64,000 nt of DNA from Schleiferia thermophila (GCF_003337435.1 NZ_QPJS01000003.1:1-64000), one strand, 5' to 3'; counted from the stretch's first letter, positions 1 to 10,300 are shown. The notes: generated by a model not told the origin, from the sequence alone. Program-made: numbers and translations.

Positions 1-3000
1 CTGAAAGGCCCATGCGCCAGTACAGGGTAACGGCGTGAACTCAATGGCACCTGGGTCAGGGGTTGTGGTTCTGGGGGTTCCGTTGATGTCGGTAGAGACG
101 ATGGAGAGCAGATTGGCCCCTATGTTGTTAATCGCACCGGAGGATGGGGTGTAGTTGTTTTGAGTAGGATTGAGGAAACCCGGATTGGCGAAGACGGAGT
201 TCTGGTCCTTACCGGTAGCCTGCCATGCAGCAAAGTCGTTTAAGGCTGAGCCATGAAACCAGACGTTGTTTTGGTCGCTGAAGTAGCCGTTGTTGTTGTA
301 GGAGATACCGGTATTGGCAGTGCCCTGGTAGACGACGTATTTGGTACCACCGTTGGTTCGGGTATTGACAAAGAGGTTGTTTCTTACGTCCACATTGGTG
401 AACGTTCCGGTGAAGAAGGCAGCAGCATTGGTGCTGGAACCCGGGAAGAGGGCATCTTCAACGACTATGGTATTGTGGTACACATCCCAGTGCTGAGAGC
501 TGATCATATAGAGGGCATAGAGGAGGCCACCTCCGTTCATGTTGTACACTAAGTTGTTAAATAATCTGTTGCGTTGGCCTGCAGTAGTACTGCCGCTGAT
601 ATAGAGGGGATACATGCTGGCAGTGTTTGCCGTAGTGGAACTTGTATGGGAGTCTCTTACGCGGTTGTTGGAGAAGACCGAGTTGTTTATCCATGAGAAC
701 AGTGTTATGCCATAAAAGGTCGTCACTGTGGTACGGCCGGCTCTGGATATGTCGTTGTTGTTGAAGATCATGGAATCCTGACCTCGGATGTAGGTGCCAT
801 ACACATAAAAGTCTTCGATGAGGCAATTTTCAATTTTGTTACCAATAGCCAGATCAGTGGAAGAGGAACCGCCACCGATGCTCAATCCGTAATATCCTCC
901 ACGTATAATTGAATTGGTAATTTCGATGTAATCACCACCTTTTCCGATAGCTGTGGGTGAGGATTCGTTGGTACCGATGACTACGGGGTTGTAGTTAAGG
1001 GAAGTTAAGGTAGAGTTGACTTCAAATCGGCATTTGTTAAATTTTAGTCTTTGGGAATTTCCTGTGACGAAGAGTGCGGTGCCGAATTGAGTCGTTGTAT
1101 TGCCCTGCGATAGAATTTCAAGACTATCGATTTCAATCCATTGACAATTGTTGAAAGTTAGAGTGGAGCGCTGGGAGGTATTGGTAGAGGTGAACTGCAG
1201 CACATTACCGTTTCCGTTAATTTTTATTGTGTTTACGGAAGAGGTGGACGTAATGTTATTGAAGGCGACTTGCTCGGTGTAGGGTCCCGAAAATGGAGTC
1301 ACATTTACTGTAATGGGGCCACAGACTCCGGAACTGGAGACTGCGCTTGCAAAGTCGTTAAAACTGACAAAGTTGGTACCACTGGGAGCGGAGAGGGCAT
1401 TGATGGTGTAGGTGCCGGCGAGTCCTTTTCGAATGCCGAGTCTTTCGATGGAGTTGTTGGAGGGGTCAGTATCAACGCCTGGTCCGCTGGCGGAGATGGT
1501 GGCGGTCAGGTCGTAGATGGTGGAGCTGTTGATGGCAAATTTTCCGAGGATAATGTCTACGAAGTTACCTGTTGCCAGCACTCCGTTCCATGTGACAGGG
1601 TTTTGGGTTATTGTATTTACCGTCCAGGAGATGGTGAGTGTATTGACGGTATCTTGCCCGACATTGACAGCCCTGACAACTACATCGGCCGAGTCTCCAC
1701 AGAGAGCGCCGGAAGGTTGGATAAAAGTTGTGAGACCGGGATTGGGGCCAGGCGGGGGATCGAATTCATAGACACCGGGATCTGGCAGAAAGGCTCTGGG
1801 CATTGAGTCAAAGTCGAAGGGGACGAGTCCTCCGAGGTTTTTTCCCATTGAGTTGAGTTGGGGGGCCAGAGGCCTGTAGTTGGCCTGAGCCATGTTGATG
1901 AATTGTGGGTCTGTAAATACGCTGTTGGAATCAGCACCGGCATTTTGAAAGTCTTGCAGGGTGTTAAAGGATGCACCTCTGAAGAAAGTAGGCGCTGACA
2001 TAGTGACATTAGGGTCTTTGAAATAGGCATTATTACTGGTGCGTATGTTGTTGGTATTGCTGGTCAGGTAGGTAAGAAATCGTTCACCTGTGCCAGGTCT
2101 GGAGAGGTAAAGGAGGTTGTTTCTGACTTCGCATCCAGCCGTGGGAGTACCTGCCACCCAAATCAGACGGGTAGTAGAAGAGGATGAAGAAATGGTGTTG
2201 AATACGATGGTATTGTGAAAGATTTTGGTGTAATCGGTCGTACCAGACAGATAGATGCCATAGTACACTCCATTGGTTTGGATGTCGTAAATCAGATTGT
2301 TGGCAATGATGTTGGGGCTATTGGCTGTACCGGCTGCTACACTGATAAAGATGGGGTAGGCCGTAAATGTATTGGTGTATGGTGCTGCCCCGTGGGCATT
2401 GTGGATGCGGTTGTTGAAGACTCGGACACCGCTGCCACTGGTTCCCTGGTAGAAGCCGTAAAATGTACTGATGGTAGTCCGGGTAGGGCGGCTGATGTCG
2501 TTTCCAAAGATTTCGAAGTTGTCTTGATTAAGGGCATAAATACCGTAGAGGTAGAAGTCTCGTATGGTGTTTCGGATGATTGAATTGCCGGTGCCGCGGG
2601 CGGTGGAGGAGGATCCGAGTACAGTGATTCCATAGTAACCTCCAATGATCACATTCCGCTCGATGAGATTGTTGTTTCCGTTTAATCCTGCGGTGGTAGC
2701 AGAGGTAGTGCTGTTTGAGAAGGCGATGGCGGCATATGCTATGGAGGTGGAGGAGGAGTTGGAGATGATGGAACAGCGCCTTATTACGTTCCAGTCAGCC
2801 CCGTTTCTAAACAGTACGCTGAAACCCTGAGCACCTGAGTCGCTGCGGATGGTCAGGGAGTCGATGGTCATGTATTTGGTGCCGTTGAGCTCAAGGGTTA
2901 TGCGATCGTTGGTATTGGGGGAGAAAAAGTTCAATACGGCACCATTGCCATTTATGGTAATGGTATTGGTGGCAGAAGTTCCCGTGATGTTGCCAAAGGA

Positions 3001-3990
3001 AACTTTTTCCAGATAAGGGCCTGAGCCTGGTGCTACGTTGACGGTGACCGGACCGCAGACGCCAGCTGAGTTGATAAAATTGGCAAAAGCAGTGAATGTT
3101 TGAAAATTTGTTCCGGAGGTTGGAAGTGCGGAATTAATTGTATAAGTTCCTGAAATAGAAGGTATGAGTGTTGCATTTAGGGTGTCATTGGCATTAAAGG
3201 GGTCATTTACTCCGTTAGGATTGGAGGTCCAGACCTTAATTTGGTAGATTGTATTGGCCATAAAATTCCAGGTCCCTAAAGTCAGGGGCAATTGGCTTGG
3301 TCCTGTACCTCCAACGGTATCTAACGTTTGGGTAAAGAGAATGGGAGTTTGGGGGATTCCGTTCATGGACCAGTTTACGGTAACAGTATCGATTTTATTG
3401 GTTCCAAAATTGGCAACTTTAACGATTATGGGATGGAGTCCGGGACAAAATGCCTTTGGGGAATCGAGTGAGGCAATTCCTGCATCGTTGGGAAGGGTTG
3501 GGGCTGAGATGATTTCCCACTCGCGAAAGTTGGGATTGGAGGTCTGACCCGGACCGGTCATTTGAAAAGAGGTAATCCGAACGCGAGTAGTAGTGACTTT
3601 TGGAAAGCTTACCTGATTGGAGCAAGCCGGGGGTAGGTTGGAAAACGTATGGTGATTGACCCAGTTAGTTCCATCCCATCGTTGTATCAGTCCTCCGGTA
3701 AGTAGTCGAGCGTTGTTTTGAGCATGGTGAATGATGAATTGATCAAAAGTTTTTGGCGAAGTCCATTCAAACATAATCCAGTCTACTCCAGGGGTAGATG
3801 TGGGTGGGTTGGAGGTGGGAATCCACATCTGCTGTGTGCCACAGGTTCCAAAATCCAAATCGTTGAGTGTACTACAGGGTCCGGTGTTGCACTGGCTCGC
3901 AGAAGCCACGGCCTGCGGGGCTATATTAATTTGTGCATAGAGCCCATTGGCTAACAGGATTGCTGTAAGAGATGGTAAAAATTTCTTCAT
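1..3990 (-). CDS. Giant secreted parallel beta-helix surface protein (C-terminus outside window)
   Basis: The reading frame is open from an ATG at 3990 to the window edge (1330 residues), so the C-terminus is missing. It opens with a Sec-type signal peptide (MKKFLPSLTA..., probable cleavage after LYAQ). Next come a domain of about 140 residues, a CARDB-like domain (around residues 168-275) and an Asn/Ser/Thr-rich region with the short repeats of right-handed parallel beta-helices (NNLIYDI, HNTIVF, NNRIHNA). The CARDB-plus-helix block is then repeated: GTYTIN starts at residue 281 and again at 859, 578 residues (1734 bp) apart. Such proteins in Bacteroidota are usually exported by the type IX system and carry a C-terminal sorting domain, which cannot be checked here. 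The role, perhaps adhesion or polysaccharide binding, is unknown. The gene call is secure; the function is not. Confidence 0.85.
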   Translation of the reverse strand, partial: MKKFLPSLTAILLANGLYAQINIAPQAVASASQCNTGPCSTLNDLDFGTCGTQQMWIPTSNPPTSTPGVDWIMFEWTSPKTFDQFIIHHAQNNARLLTGGLIQRWDGTNWVNHHTFSNLPPACSNQVSFPKVTTTRVRITSFQMTGPGQTSNPNFREWEIISAPTLPNDAGIASLDSPKAFCPGLHPIIVKVANFGTNKIDTVTVNWSMNGIPQTPILFTQTLDTVGGTGPSQLPLTLGTWNFMANTIYQIKVWTSNPNGVNDPFNANDTLNATLIPSISGTYTINSALPTSGTNFQTFTAFANFINSAGVCGPVTVNVAPGSGPYLEKVSFGNITGTSATNTITINGNGAVLNFFSPNTNDRITLELNGTKYMTIDSLTIRSDSGAQGFSVLFRNGADWNVIRRCSIISNSSSTSIAYAAIAFSNSTTSATTAGLNGNNNLIERNVIIGGYYGITVLGSSSTARGTGNSIIRNTIRDFYLYGIYALNQDNFEIFGNDISRPTRTTISTFYGFYQGTSGSGVRVFNNRIHNAHGAAPYTNTFTAYPIFISVAAGTANSPNIIANNLIYDIQTNGVYYGIYLSGTTDYTKIFHNTIVFNTISSSSSTTRLIWVAGTPTAGCEVRNNLLYLSRPGTGERFLTYLTSNTNNIRTSNNAYFKDPNVTMSAPTFFRGASFNTLQDFQNAGADSNSVFTDPQFINMAQANYRPLAPQLNSMGKNLGGLVPFDFDSMPRAFLPDPGVYEFDPPPGPNPGLTTFIQPSGALCGDSADVVVRAVNVGQDTVNTLTISWTVNTITQNPVTWNGVLATGNFVDIILGKFAINSSTIYDLTATISASGPGVDTDPSNNSIERLGIRKGLAGTYTINALSAPSGTNFVSFNDFASAVSSSGVCGPITVNVTPFSGPYTEQVAFNNITSTSSVNTIKINGNGNVLQFTSTNTSQRSTLTFNNCQWIEIDSLEILSQGNTTTQFGTALFVTGNSQRLKFNKCRFEVNSTLTSLNYNPVVIGTNESSPTAIGKGGDYIEITNSIIRGGYYGLSIGGGSSSTDLAIGNKIENCLIEDFYVYGTYIRGQDSMIFNNNDISRAGRTTVTTFYGITLFSWINNSVFSNNRVRDSHTSSTTANTASMYPLYISGSTTAGQRNRLFNNLVYNMNGGGLLYALYMISSQHWDVYHNTIVVEDALFPGSSTNAAAFFTGTFTNVDVRNNLFVNTRTNGGTKYVVYQGTANTGISYNNNGYFSDQNNVWFHGSALNDFAAWQATGKDQNSVFANPGFLNPTQNNYTPSSGAINNIGANLLSIVSTDINGTPRTTTPDPGAIEFTPLPCTGAWAFQ

Positions 3991-4346
3991 CGGGAATTTG
4001 ATTTGAATGTTTATACGAATTTAAGGTTTTTTTTAATGTATATAAGAAATATTTATGTGTAATAAAATTTCCATATATCATCATTAAAAGGGCTTGTTTT
4101 GCAAATTAAGATTGTTCTTTTCGAATTATTAAAATCAGCCTAAGTCTTTATTTTTTACTAAGATAAAGTGAAGGCGGGAAGAACGCTTAGGTAATTAGTG
4201 GTATTGGTTGGTTTAAAAAACTTTAAAAATTTGGCAATCATCCTGGTTTTGCGTGGAGAGGTTTGCTGCTTTGGATGGTTTTGTAGCATTCTACTGAACG
4301 AGTTGAACAAGTGCATCTCATCAGAATTGTCGTGTCCATTGATTTT

Positions 4347-4522
4347 TGCGCCAGGGCGTAGGCGGATATGAGCCGCAGCGGGCGGGCAGTGTGGCACACG
4401 GGCGAGGAGGCGGAGCGGCAGCAAGCCACCGCAGCCCAATGTGCCAGGCCCGATCCGCAAGGGGAATAGGAGCCGTAGACCGGCCTCCGGCCGCTGGTGT
4501 CAAGCGGCCGGGGGAGGCGCCC
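4347..4522. other. GC-rich dyad-containing island of unknown nature
   Basis: In the 547-bp gap between the beta-helix gene and the DASS transporter, 3991-4346 is AT-rich and I see no gene in it. From about 4347 to 4522 the DNA turns abruptly GC-rich, with many GGC/CCG blocks. It holds a strong hairpin (4483-4518) and a possible long-range pairing of GCGGAT (4362-4367) with ATCCGC (4453-4458). Open frames cross it in several phases on both strands, as expected from GC-rich DNA lacking stops, and none resembles a known protein. It could be a structured RNA, a dispersed intergenic repeat or an imported fragment. I see no second copy in this window. Confidence 0.5.
4483..4518. repeat. Strong inverted repeat inside the GC-rich island
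   Basis: CCGGCCGCT (4487-4495) pairs perfectly with AGCGGCCGG (4503-4511) around the 7-nt loop GGTGTCA. Beyond a 3-nt GGG bulge, GCCT (4483-4486) pairs with AGGC (4515-4518). No T-run follows on either strand, so this is not a standard intrinsic terminator for the DASS gene, although it lies just past that gene's stop codon. Confidence 0.7.
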
Positions 4523-4537
4523 ACATAATACGCGTGA

Positions 4538-5926
4538 TTAGGAAAAGTTTTTAGAAATGAGCATTAGGGCGGTGAAAATGCCAATGCTGATCAGGTTGAG
4601 CAGCAGTCCTTTGCGCAGCATGGAGCTTTGTGCTATGTGACCGGTGCTGAAGGCAATGGCATTGGGAGGGGTGGCGATGGGCAGCATAAATGCACAACTG
4701 GAGGCCATGGCGATGGCCATACCGGTGTAGAGGAAAATTTGAGTATCGGTGACTGTAAGTGCAGCGGCCACAGGCAGCATCAGACCTGTGAGGGCTACAT
4801 TGGACATGAATTCGGTAAGTAATACGGAGGCTGAAATTAAGCCTAGAGATGCGATGAGATCGGAATTTTCCTGTTGACTGAAAAAGGTGGTGAGTAGTCG
4901 GGTGAGATGTGTTTTTTCGACCATAAGTGCCATGGTAAGTCCTGCGCCAAAGAGCAGCAGGATTCCCCAGGAGAGATTACGGGTGTCGGACCAGTCGAGT
5001 AGAGGTTTTCCGGTGTCTTGGCCTGAAGGGATAAGAAACAGCATCAGGCCACCTGTGAGGGCTATGGTGGTGTCGTTGAGGTAATCAAATGGAAGAAAGG
5101 GAGCCGTAAACCACAGGATGACGGTAAATATGAATATGTAAAACACTCTGTACTGGGCAGTGGAAACCGGGGGTAGCTGGTGGTACAATCGTTTGATGTG
5201 CTCTTGCAGATTGGGGTCGAGGGGTGAAGATTTTTTTGAAAGGAAATACAGAAATAGAAAGGAAAGCAGCAGGAGGCTCACTGGCAAGCCTATGGATGAC
5301 CACTGCAGAAAAGTAATGGGTGGCCAGTGCTGCTCATTGTAAAAGCCGGCAAATACCAGGTTGGGTGGTGTGCCAATAAGGGTGGCAATGCCACCTATAT
5401 TGGCTGCATAGGCGATGGTCAAAAAGATGTTTTCCTTAAACGAGGAGGATATATGTATATGCGATTCGATCACGGAAATCAGGGCGGTGCATATCGGGAG
5501 CATCATAATAGCTGTGGCGGTATTGCTTATCCACATGCTCAACAAGTAGGAGGATAGACCGGTTGCGATTAGTACGGAATTGAGATTTTTGTGAAAATGG
5601 TACAGGAGCCACAAGGCCAGACGGCGATGGATCTCCCATTTTTCTATGGCAAGGGCTAGCAAAAAGCCGCCGAGAAATAGAAAAATGACGGGGTTGGCGT
5701 ATTGAGAAGTGGCTTCCTTGAGGGTGGTTGTACCTGCAGCGGGGAGCACTACGATCGGAAGCAGGGCCGTGACGGCGTAATGAACTACCTGATTGGTCCA
5801 CCATATGAGCATCCACGCAAAGAGGGCCAAGACCAGAGATTGATCAGAGGTAAGAAAATTTTTTAAAAAAATCAAAACAAGAAGGAAAGCAACTACACCT
5901 GAGAGCGCTTTTAAGAATTGTTTCAT
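4538..5926 (-). CDS. DASS/SLC13-family sodium:carboxylate symporter
   Basis: This is an inner-membrane transporter of the divalent anion:sodium symporter family, which takes up dicarboxylates, sulfate or similar anions with Na+. I start it at the ATG at 5926 (462 aa); a frame from an upstream TTG at 5953 is open but less likely. It has about eleven or more hydrophobic segments. The two paired substrate/Na+-binding motifs of the family are visible: SNTAT (about residue 134) with GTPPN (about 185), and SNVAL (about 375) with ATPPN (about 418). The first is the canonical SNT; the second reads SNV. It diverges from the act operon across 172 bp that contains a hairpin in its leader. The substrate cannot be read from the sequence. 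Confidence 0.9.
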   Translation of the reverse strand: MKQFLKALSGVVAFLLVLIFLKNFLTSDQSLVLALFAWMLIWWTNQVVHYAVTALLPIVVLPAAGTTTLKEATSQYANPVIFLFLGGFLLALAIEKWEIHRRLALWLLYHFHKNLNSVLIATGLSSYLLSMWISNTATAIMMLPICTALISVIESHIHISSSFKENIFLTIAYAANIGGIATLIGTPPNLVFAGFYNEQHWPPITFLQWSSIGLPVSLLLLSFLFLYFLSKKSSPLDPNLQEHIKRLYHQLPPVSTAQYRVFYIFIFTVILWFTAPFLPFDYLNDTTIALTGGLMLFLIPSGQDTGKPLLDWSDTRNLSWGILLLFGAGLTMALMVEKTHLTRLLTTFFSQQENSDLIASLGLISASVLLTEFMSNVALTGLMLPVAAALTVTDTQIFLYTGMAIAMASSCAFMLPIATPPNAIAFSTGHIAQSSMLRKGLLLNLISIGIFTALMLISKNFS

Positions 5927-5950
5927 CAAAGAGAAGAGTGAAAATAAAGG

Positions 5951-5977
5951 CAATTTTCAGCAAAGAAGCTGAAATTG
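5951..5977. repeat. Inverted repeat between DASS transporter and actA
   Basis: CAATTTTCAGC (5951-5961) and GCTGAAATTG (5968-5977) are complementary except for one bulged T, around the 6-nt loop AAAGAA. It lies 25 bp upstream of the DASS start codon and about 65 bp before the proposed act promoter. It could be an operator or a hairpin in the transporter leader. No T-run of terminator type follows. Confidence 0.5.
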
Positions 5978-6039
5978 TAAAGGATTCTGAATTGTTTAGA
6001 ACGATTTTAAATTGTGAAGATGCATTTAAACCTGGGCGA

Positions 6040-6067
6040 TTGAAAAATAGTTAGAAACATAAATTTG
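6040..6067 (+). promoter_or_regulatory. Bacteroidota-type promoter of the act-cox operon
   Basis: TAAATTTG at 6060-6067 matches the Bacteroidota -7 consensus TAnnTTTG exactly. A TTG at 6040-6042 lies 17 nt upstream, where the -33 element belongs. The predicted transcript would begin near 6074, giving actA a leader of about 25 nt. Confidence 0.6.
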
Positions 6068-6098
6068 CGAGCAAAGTGTAAAAGCATCGAAATCATTT

Positions 6099-7346
6099 AT
6101 GAAGATTATGAAAAAGTGTGTAAGCAGGCTCAGAATGGTGTGGGTAGTCCTGTGTGTGATGCTGAGCAGCCTGATGGTTTCAGCCCAGGATTTACCTGGA
6201 GATCCAGCCAATGGTAGGAAATTGTTTAATGCGCAGTGTGCAGCTTGTCACAAGCTGGACAGAAGGCTTGTGGGTCCTGCGATGGCTGGGATTACCGAAA
6301 GAAGATCGCAGGAATGGTTGATCCGATGGATCAGAAATAATGCTGAGCTAAGGGCTAGTGGGGATAAAGATGCCATTGCCGTTTATGAAGAGTACAACAG
6401 GTCTGCAATGCCGGCTTTTCCGTTGCTTTCAGACCAGGATATATTGGATATTCTCGCATATACCATAGTCGGTGATCAACCTGCCAGTCCAGCCGGTGAT
6501 GGTCCTGTGACTACACAGGCACCTGCCAAACCTGAGCGGGGTCTCAATGTGTGGGTGTTGGCCGGTTTATCCCTCTTCTTGTTGATTTTGTTGATGATTT
6601 TGGTCAAGGTAAAGAATACGTTAAAAGTAATCAAAGGAGAAGAGCCGACCTCAGTCCTTGAGGATTTTTCAAAAGGTGTACAGGTAGCGGTTAAAAATCA
6701 AAAGCTGATTGTACTCCTTACGGTTGTGGTATCAGTTTTTTTATTAAAGGAGTTGTACTGGGGATTGATGTCAATAGGTGTGGAGCAGGGTTATATGCCT
6801 GAGCAGCCTATCGCATTTTCGCATAAAATACATGCAGGCGAAAATGGTATAGATTGTAAATACTGTCATTACGGTGCTGAGAAAGGAAAGCATTCCAACA
6901 TTCCTTCTGCAGCGCTGTGTATGAATTGTCACAAGTACATACAGGAGGGTCCCAAATATGGCACAGCTGAAATAGATAAAATTTATGCGGCTGTTGGTTT
7001 TGACCGCGAAACACAGTCGTATATCGAAGGTTATGAAGAGAAACCGGTGAAATGGGTAAGAGTGCACAACCTTCCGGATCTGTCTTATTTCAACCATGCT
7101 CAACACGTAAATGTAGCTGGCCTGGAGTGTCAGACCTGCCATGGTCCTGTAGAGGAGATGGAAGTATTGTATCAGTATTCAGAGCTTACCATGGGTTGGT
7201 GTATCAACTGCCACAGAGAGACGGAAGTCAATATCGAAAATGGTTATTACAAAGACCTTCACGACAAATTAAAGGCTAAGTACAAGTCCGATAAAATCAC
7301 CGCTGAAATGATTGGCGGACTGGAATGCGGTAAGTGTCACTATTAA
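6099..7346 (+). CDS. actA: Alternative complex III subunit A, six-heme cytochrome c
   Basis: This is the multiheme electron-exit subunit of the quinol:cytochrome c oxidoreductase ACIII. It has a Sec signal peptide (cleavage near SAQ, residue 30). An N-terminal monoheme cytochrome c domain follows (CAACH, 47-51, with a Met-containing segment near 104), then two transmembrane segments (about 149-171 and 203-222). The C-terminal class III-like domain carries CxxCH motifs at 253, 274, 344, 368 and 410. That is six heme sites, where the Rhodothermus ActA is described as pentaheme; the sixth belongs to the extra N-terminal domain. The gene heads a same-strand run of eight genes behind a TAnnTTTG promoter. 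An in-frame ATG four codons in is a possible alternative start. Confidence 0.93.
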   Translation: MKIMKKCVSRLRMVWVVLCVMLSSLMVSAQDLPGDPANGRKLFNAQCAACHKLDRRLVGPAMAGITERRSQEWLIRWIRNNAELRASGDKDAIAVYEEYNRSAMPAFPLLSDQDILDILAYTIVGDQPASPAGDGPVTTQAPAKPERGLNVWVLAGLSLFLLILLMILVKVKNTLKVIKGEEPTSVLEDFSKGVQVAVKNQKLIVLLTVVVSVFLLKELYWGLMSIGVEQGYMPEQPIAFSHKIHAGENGIDCKYCHYGAEKGKHSNIPSAALCMNCHKYIQEGPKYGTAEIDKIYAAVGFDRETQSYIEGYEEKPVKWVRVHNLPDLSYFNHAQHVNVAGLECQTCHGPVEEMEVLYQYSELTMGWCINCHRETEVNIENGYYKDLHDKLKAKYKSDKITAEMIGGLECGKCHY

Positions 7347-7364
7347 AAAAAATCAAGGCTTAGT

Positions 7365-10300
7365 ATGGCATCAAATAAAAAATACTGGAAATCAGAAGAG
7401 GAATTGTACAATCCTGCTCTGACGGAGCAGCTTGCTGCCGCTGAATTTCCCGCAGATTCGGAATCGCTTTTTACAGCATCCGAATTGCTCCTTCAGTCCA
7501 CGCAGACAAGCAGAAGAGACTTTTTGAAATATCTGGGCTTCAGTACAGCAGCTGCTACATTGGCTGCATGTGAAGCGCCTGTCATAGAATCAATACCATA
7601 TGTAACCGCACCTGATAAGCTTGTGCCCGGAGTTGCTGCATATTTTGCTTCTCTGTACGACGATGGAAATGACTATGCGGCCATACTTGTTAAAACACGT
7701 GAAGGACGACCGATAAAGTTTGAGCCAAATAAGGAGGCAGGGGTAAACAGTGGAACTAATGCAAGAGTACAAGCTGCAGTACTCAATCTCTACGACAGTA
7801 CCCGCCTGAAGTCTCCTTTAAAAGATGGAAATGAAATCAGTTGGGACCAATTTGACAAGGAGATCGTAGAGGGGATTAAAAAAGCTGCCGAAACCGGAAA
7901 AATATTTGCCCTAGTAACACCGACAATCAATAGTCCAGCAGCTCGCTCTATCATCGAGAAATACAGAAGTAACTACAACAACTTTACCCATGTAGAAATC
8001 GATGCATTCCCGACAACCCGTTCATTGGATGCATGGGAAATGGCCACTGGTGTAAGAAAGTTTCCGTTTTATCAACTAGACAAGGCAGATGTAATTGTAT
8101 CTTTTGGGTGCGATTTCATCAATGGAATACATGGCCAGGCTGTAGAAAGTGATTATGCTACCAGAAGAGTACCGGGGCCGGATATGTCAAAACACATTCA
8201 GATCGAAGCTAATATGACACTTACCGGTGCCAATGCCGATAAGAGAATTAAGTTAAGAGCTTCGGAAAATACTGCCGCGTTGCTTTCACTCTACAATGCA
8301 CTTGCCCGTAAGATGGGTGTTCCGACTGGCAAAAATGTTTCGACAAGTATCGATGCAGATATCAATAAAATCGCCGAACTTCTTGCATCCAGGAAAGGAA
8401 AGTCACTCGTATTGAACGGTTATGACAACAAGGAAGCGGAGCAAATAGCCATAGCCATCAACATGCTTCTTGAGAATTTTGGAAGCACCATTTCTCTGAC
8501 CAAGAGAAATAATCTAAGAGCGGGCGACGACAGGAAATTTGCTCAGCTGGTCGATAATATGGAGAAAGGCCTTGTAGGATTGGTAGTATTTGCGGGAGTT
8601 AATCCGGCCTATAACAAAGTAAGTTCAGAGAGACTTGAAAAAGCTTTGGCCAAGGTGCCAGTTACAGTTTGCTTTTCTGACAAACTTCACGAAACCTCCC
8701 GTATCTGCCAGTATGTAGGAGCACTAAGCCATGTCTGCGAATCATGGGGTGATGGATCACCTAGTACCGGTGTGGTGCATTTCATGCAACCTACCATTCA
8801 TAATATATACAATACCCGGCAGTGGCAGCAATGTCTATTGAACTGGTTAGGCATCGATGGGTCGTATTATCACTACATCAGGTCCTTATATGCCGGGAAT
8901 GATTTCAATGAACTTCTGCATGACGGAGTATACAAGACAGATGAAACCACTTCGATTTCACTGGTTCAAACACCCGAAGTACTTGTAAATGTGCAAGTAC
9001 CAAAGACAAGTTCAGCCATCGAGCTTATTGTCTATCAAAAAGTTTCACTTGGAACCGGAGAACTGGCCAACAATCCATGGCTTCAGGAGATGCCAGATCC
9101 AATTACGCGGGCTTCATGGGACAATTATGTAACCATGAGCCGAGCAGATGCCGAGAAGCTAGGAATAATTAATAGAAATGTATCCAACGGAGCCTTGAAC
9201 GGTAGTTACGTAAGTTTATCCGTGGGCGATAGAAAAATTGATAAAGTCCCGGTATTAATACAGCCTGGTCAGGCTGAAGGCACTATTGGCCTGGCGGTAG
9301 GCTACGGACGAGAGGGCATGGGCAGAGTAGCGGATGGAATAGGTGTAAATGCTCATATTCTCGCAGGTAATGCACATGTTCTGACAGGTGTTGAGGTCAA
9401 TAAAGTAGATGGTGAACACGAATTTGCCTGTGTTCAGCTACATCATACCATGATGGGCCGAACTATTGTGAAGGAAGTTTCTCTTGAAGACTTCATCAAC
9501 AGGCCTGCTCAAGATAATGGAAGAGGATGGAATGAGAAACCAAAATTTGAAACCTACAGAGGTCCATTAGATTCAAAAGAAACAAGTCTCTGGGACGAAT
9601 TTGACCACGAAACCGGTCACTTTTGGAATATGTCCGTCGACTTAAATCTGTGTACCGGTTGTGGAGCTTGTGTGATTGCCTGTCACGCAGAAAACAATGT
9701 GCCTGTTGTAGGTAAAAAAGAAGTTCGCGTTTCACGCGACATGCACTGGCTTCGCATCGACAGGTATTACTCGAGCGACATGACTGAGGAAATTGCTGAA
9801 GAACAAGGATTGTCCGGAGTCAAAAAATTTGCATTGATGGAAATCCCCTCCGACAATCCTCAGGTAGTTTTTCAGCCGGTGATGTGTCAGCATTGCAATC
9901 ATGCACCATGTGAAACTGTATGTCCTGTAGCTGCTACTACACACAGCTCAGAAGGTTTAAATCACATGACATATAATAGATGCATCGGTACCCGCTACTG
10001 TGCCAATAACTGTCCATATAAAGTTCGTCGTTTTAACTGGTTTTTGTATAATGAAAATCCGGAACAATTTGAGATAAACTATGCCATGAACGACGACCTT
10101 GGCAAGATGGTGCTAAATCCGGATGTAACGTTGAGGTCACGCGGGGTTATGGAAAAATGCTCTTTCTGTATTCAAAGAATTCAGCTCGGAAAGCTACAGG
10201 CGAAAAAAGAAGGCCGAAAAGTAAAAGACGGTGAGATCCAGACAGCCTGTATGAGTGCTTGTAGCACGGGTGCCATTACTTTTGGGGACGTAAACGATCC

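Noticed and set aside
253-2830. Plus-strand frames of 60-178 codons opposite the beta-helix gene
   Set aside because: The minus strand carries one uninterrupted 1330-codon frame with signal peptide and repeat structure; the plus-strand frames are its shadows.
4483-4518. Hairpin considered as terminator of the DASS gene
   Set aside because: The stem is strong, but no T-run follows on the minus strand.
4158-4528. Several overlapping open frames of 60-100 codons on both strands across the GC-rich island
   Set aside because: Open frames in multiple phases are what GC-rich DNA without stops gives; the translations are Pro/Arg/Ala-rich and resemble no family.
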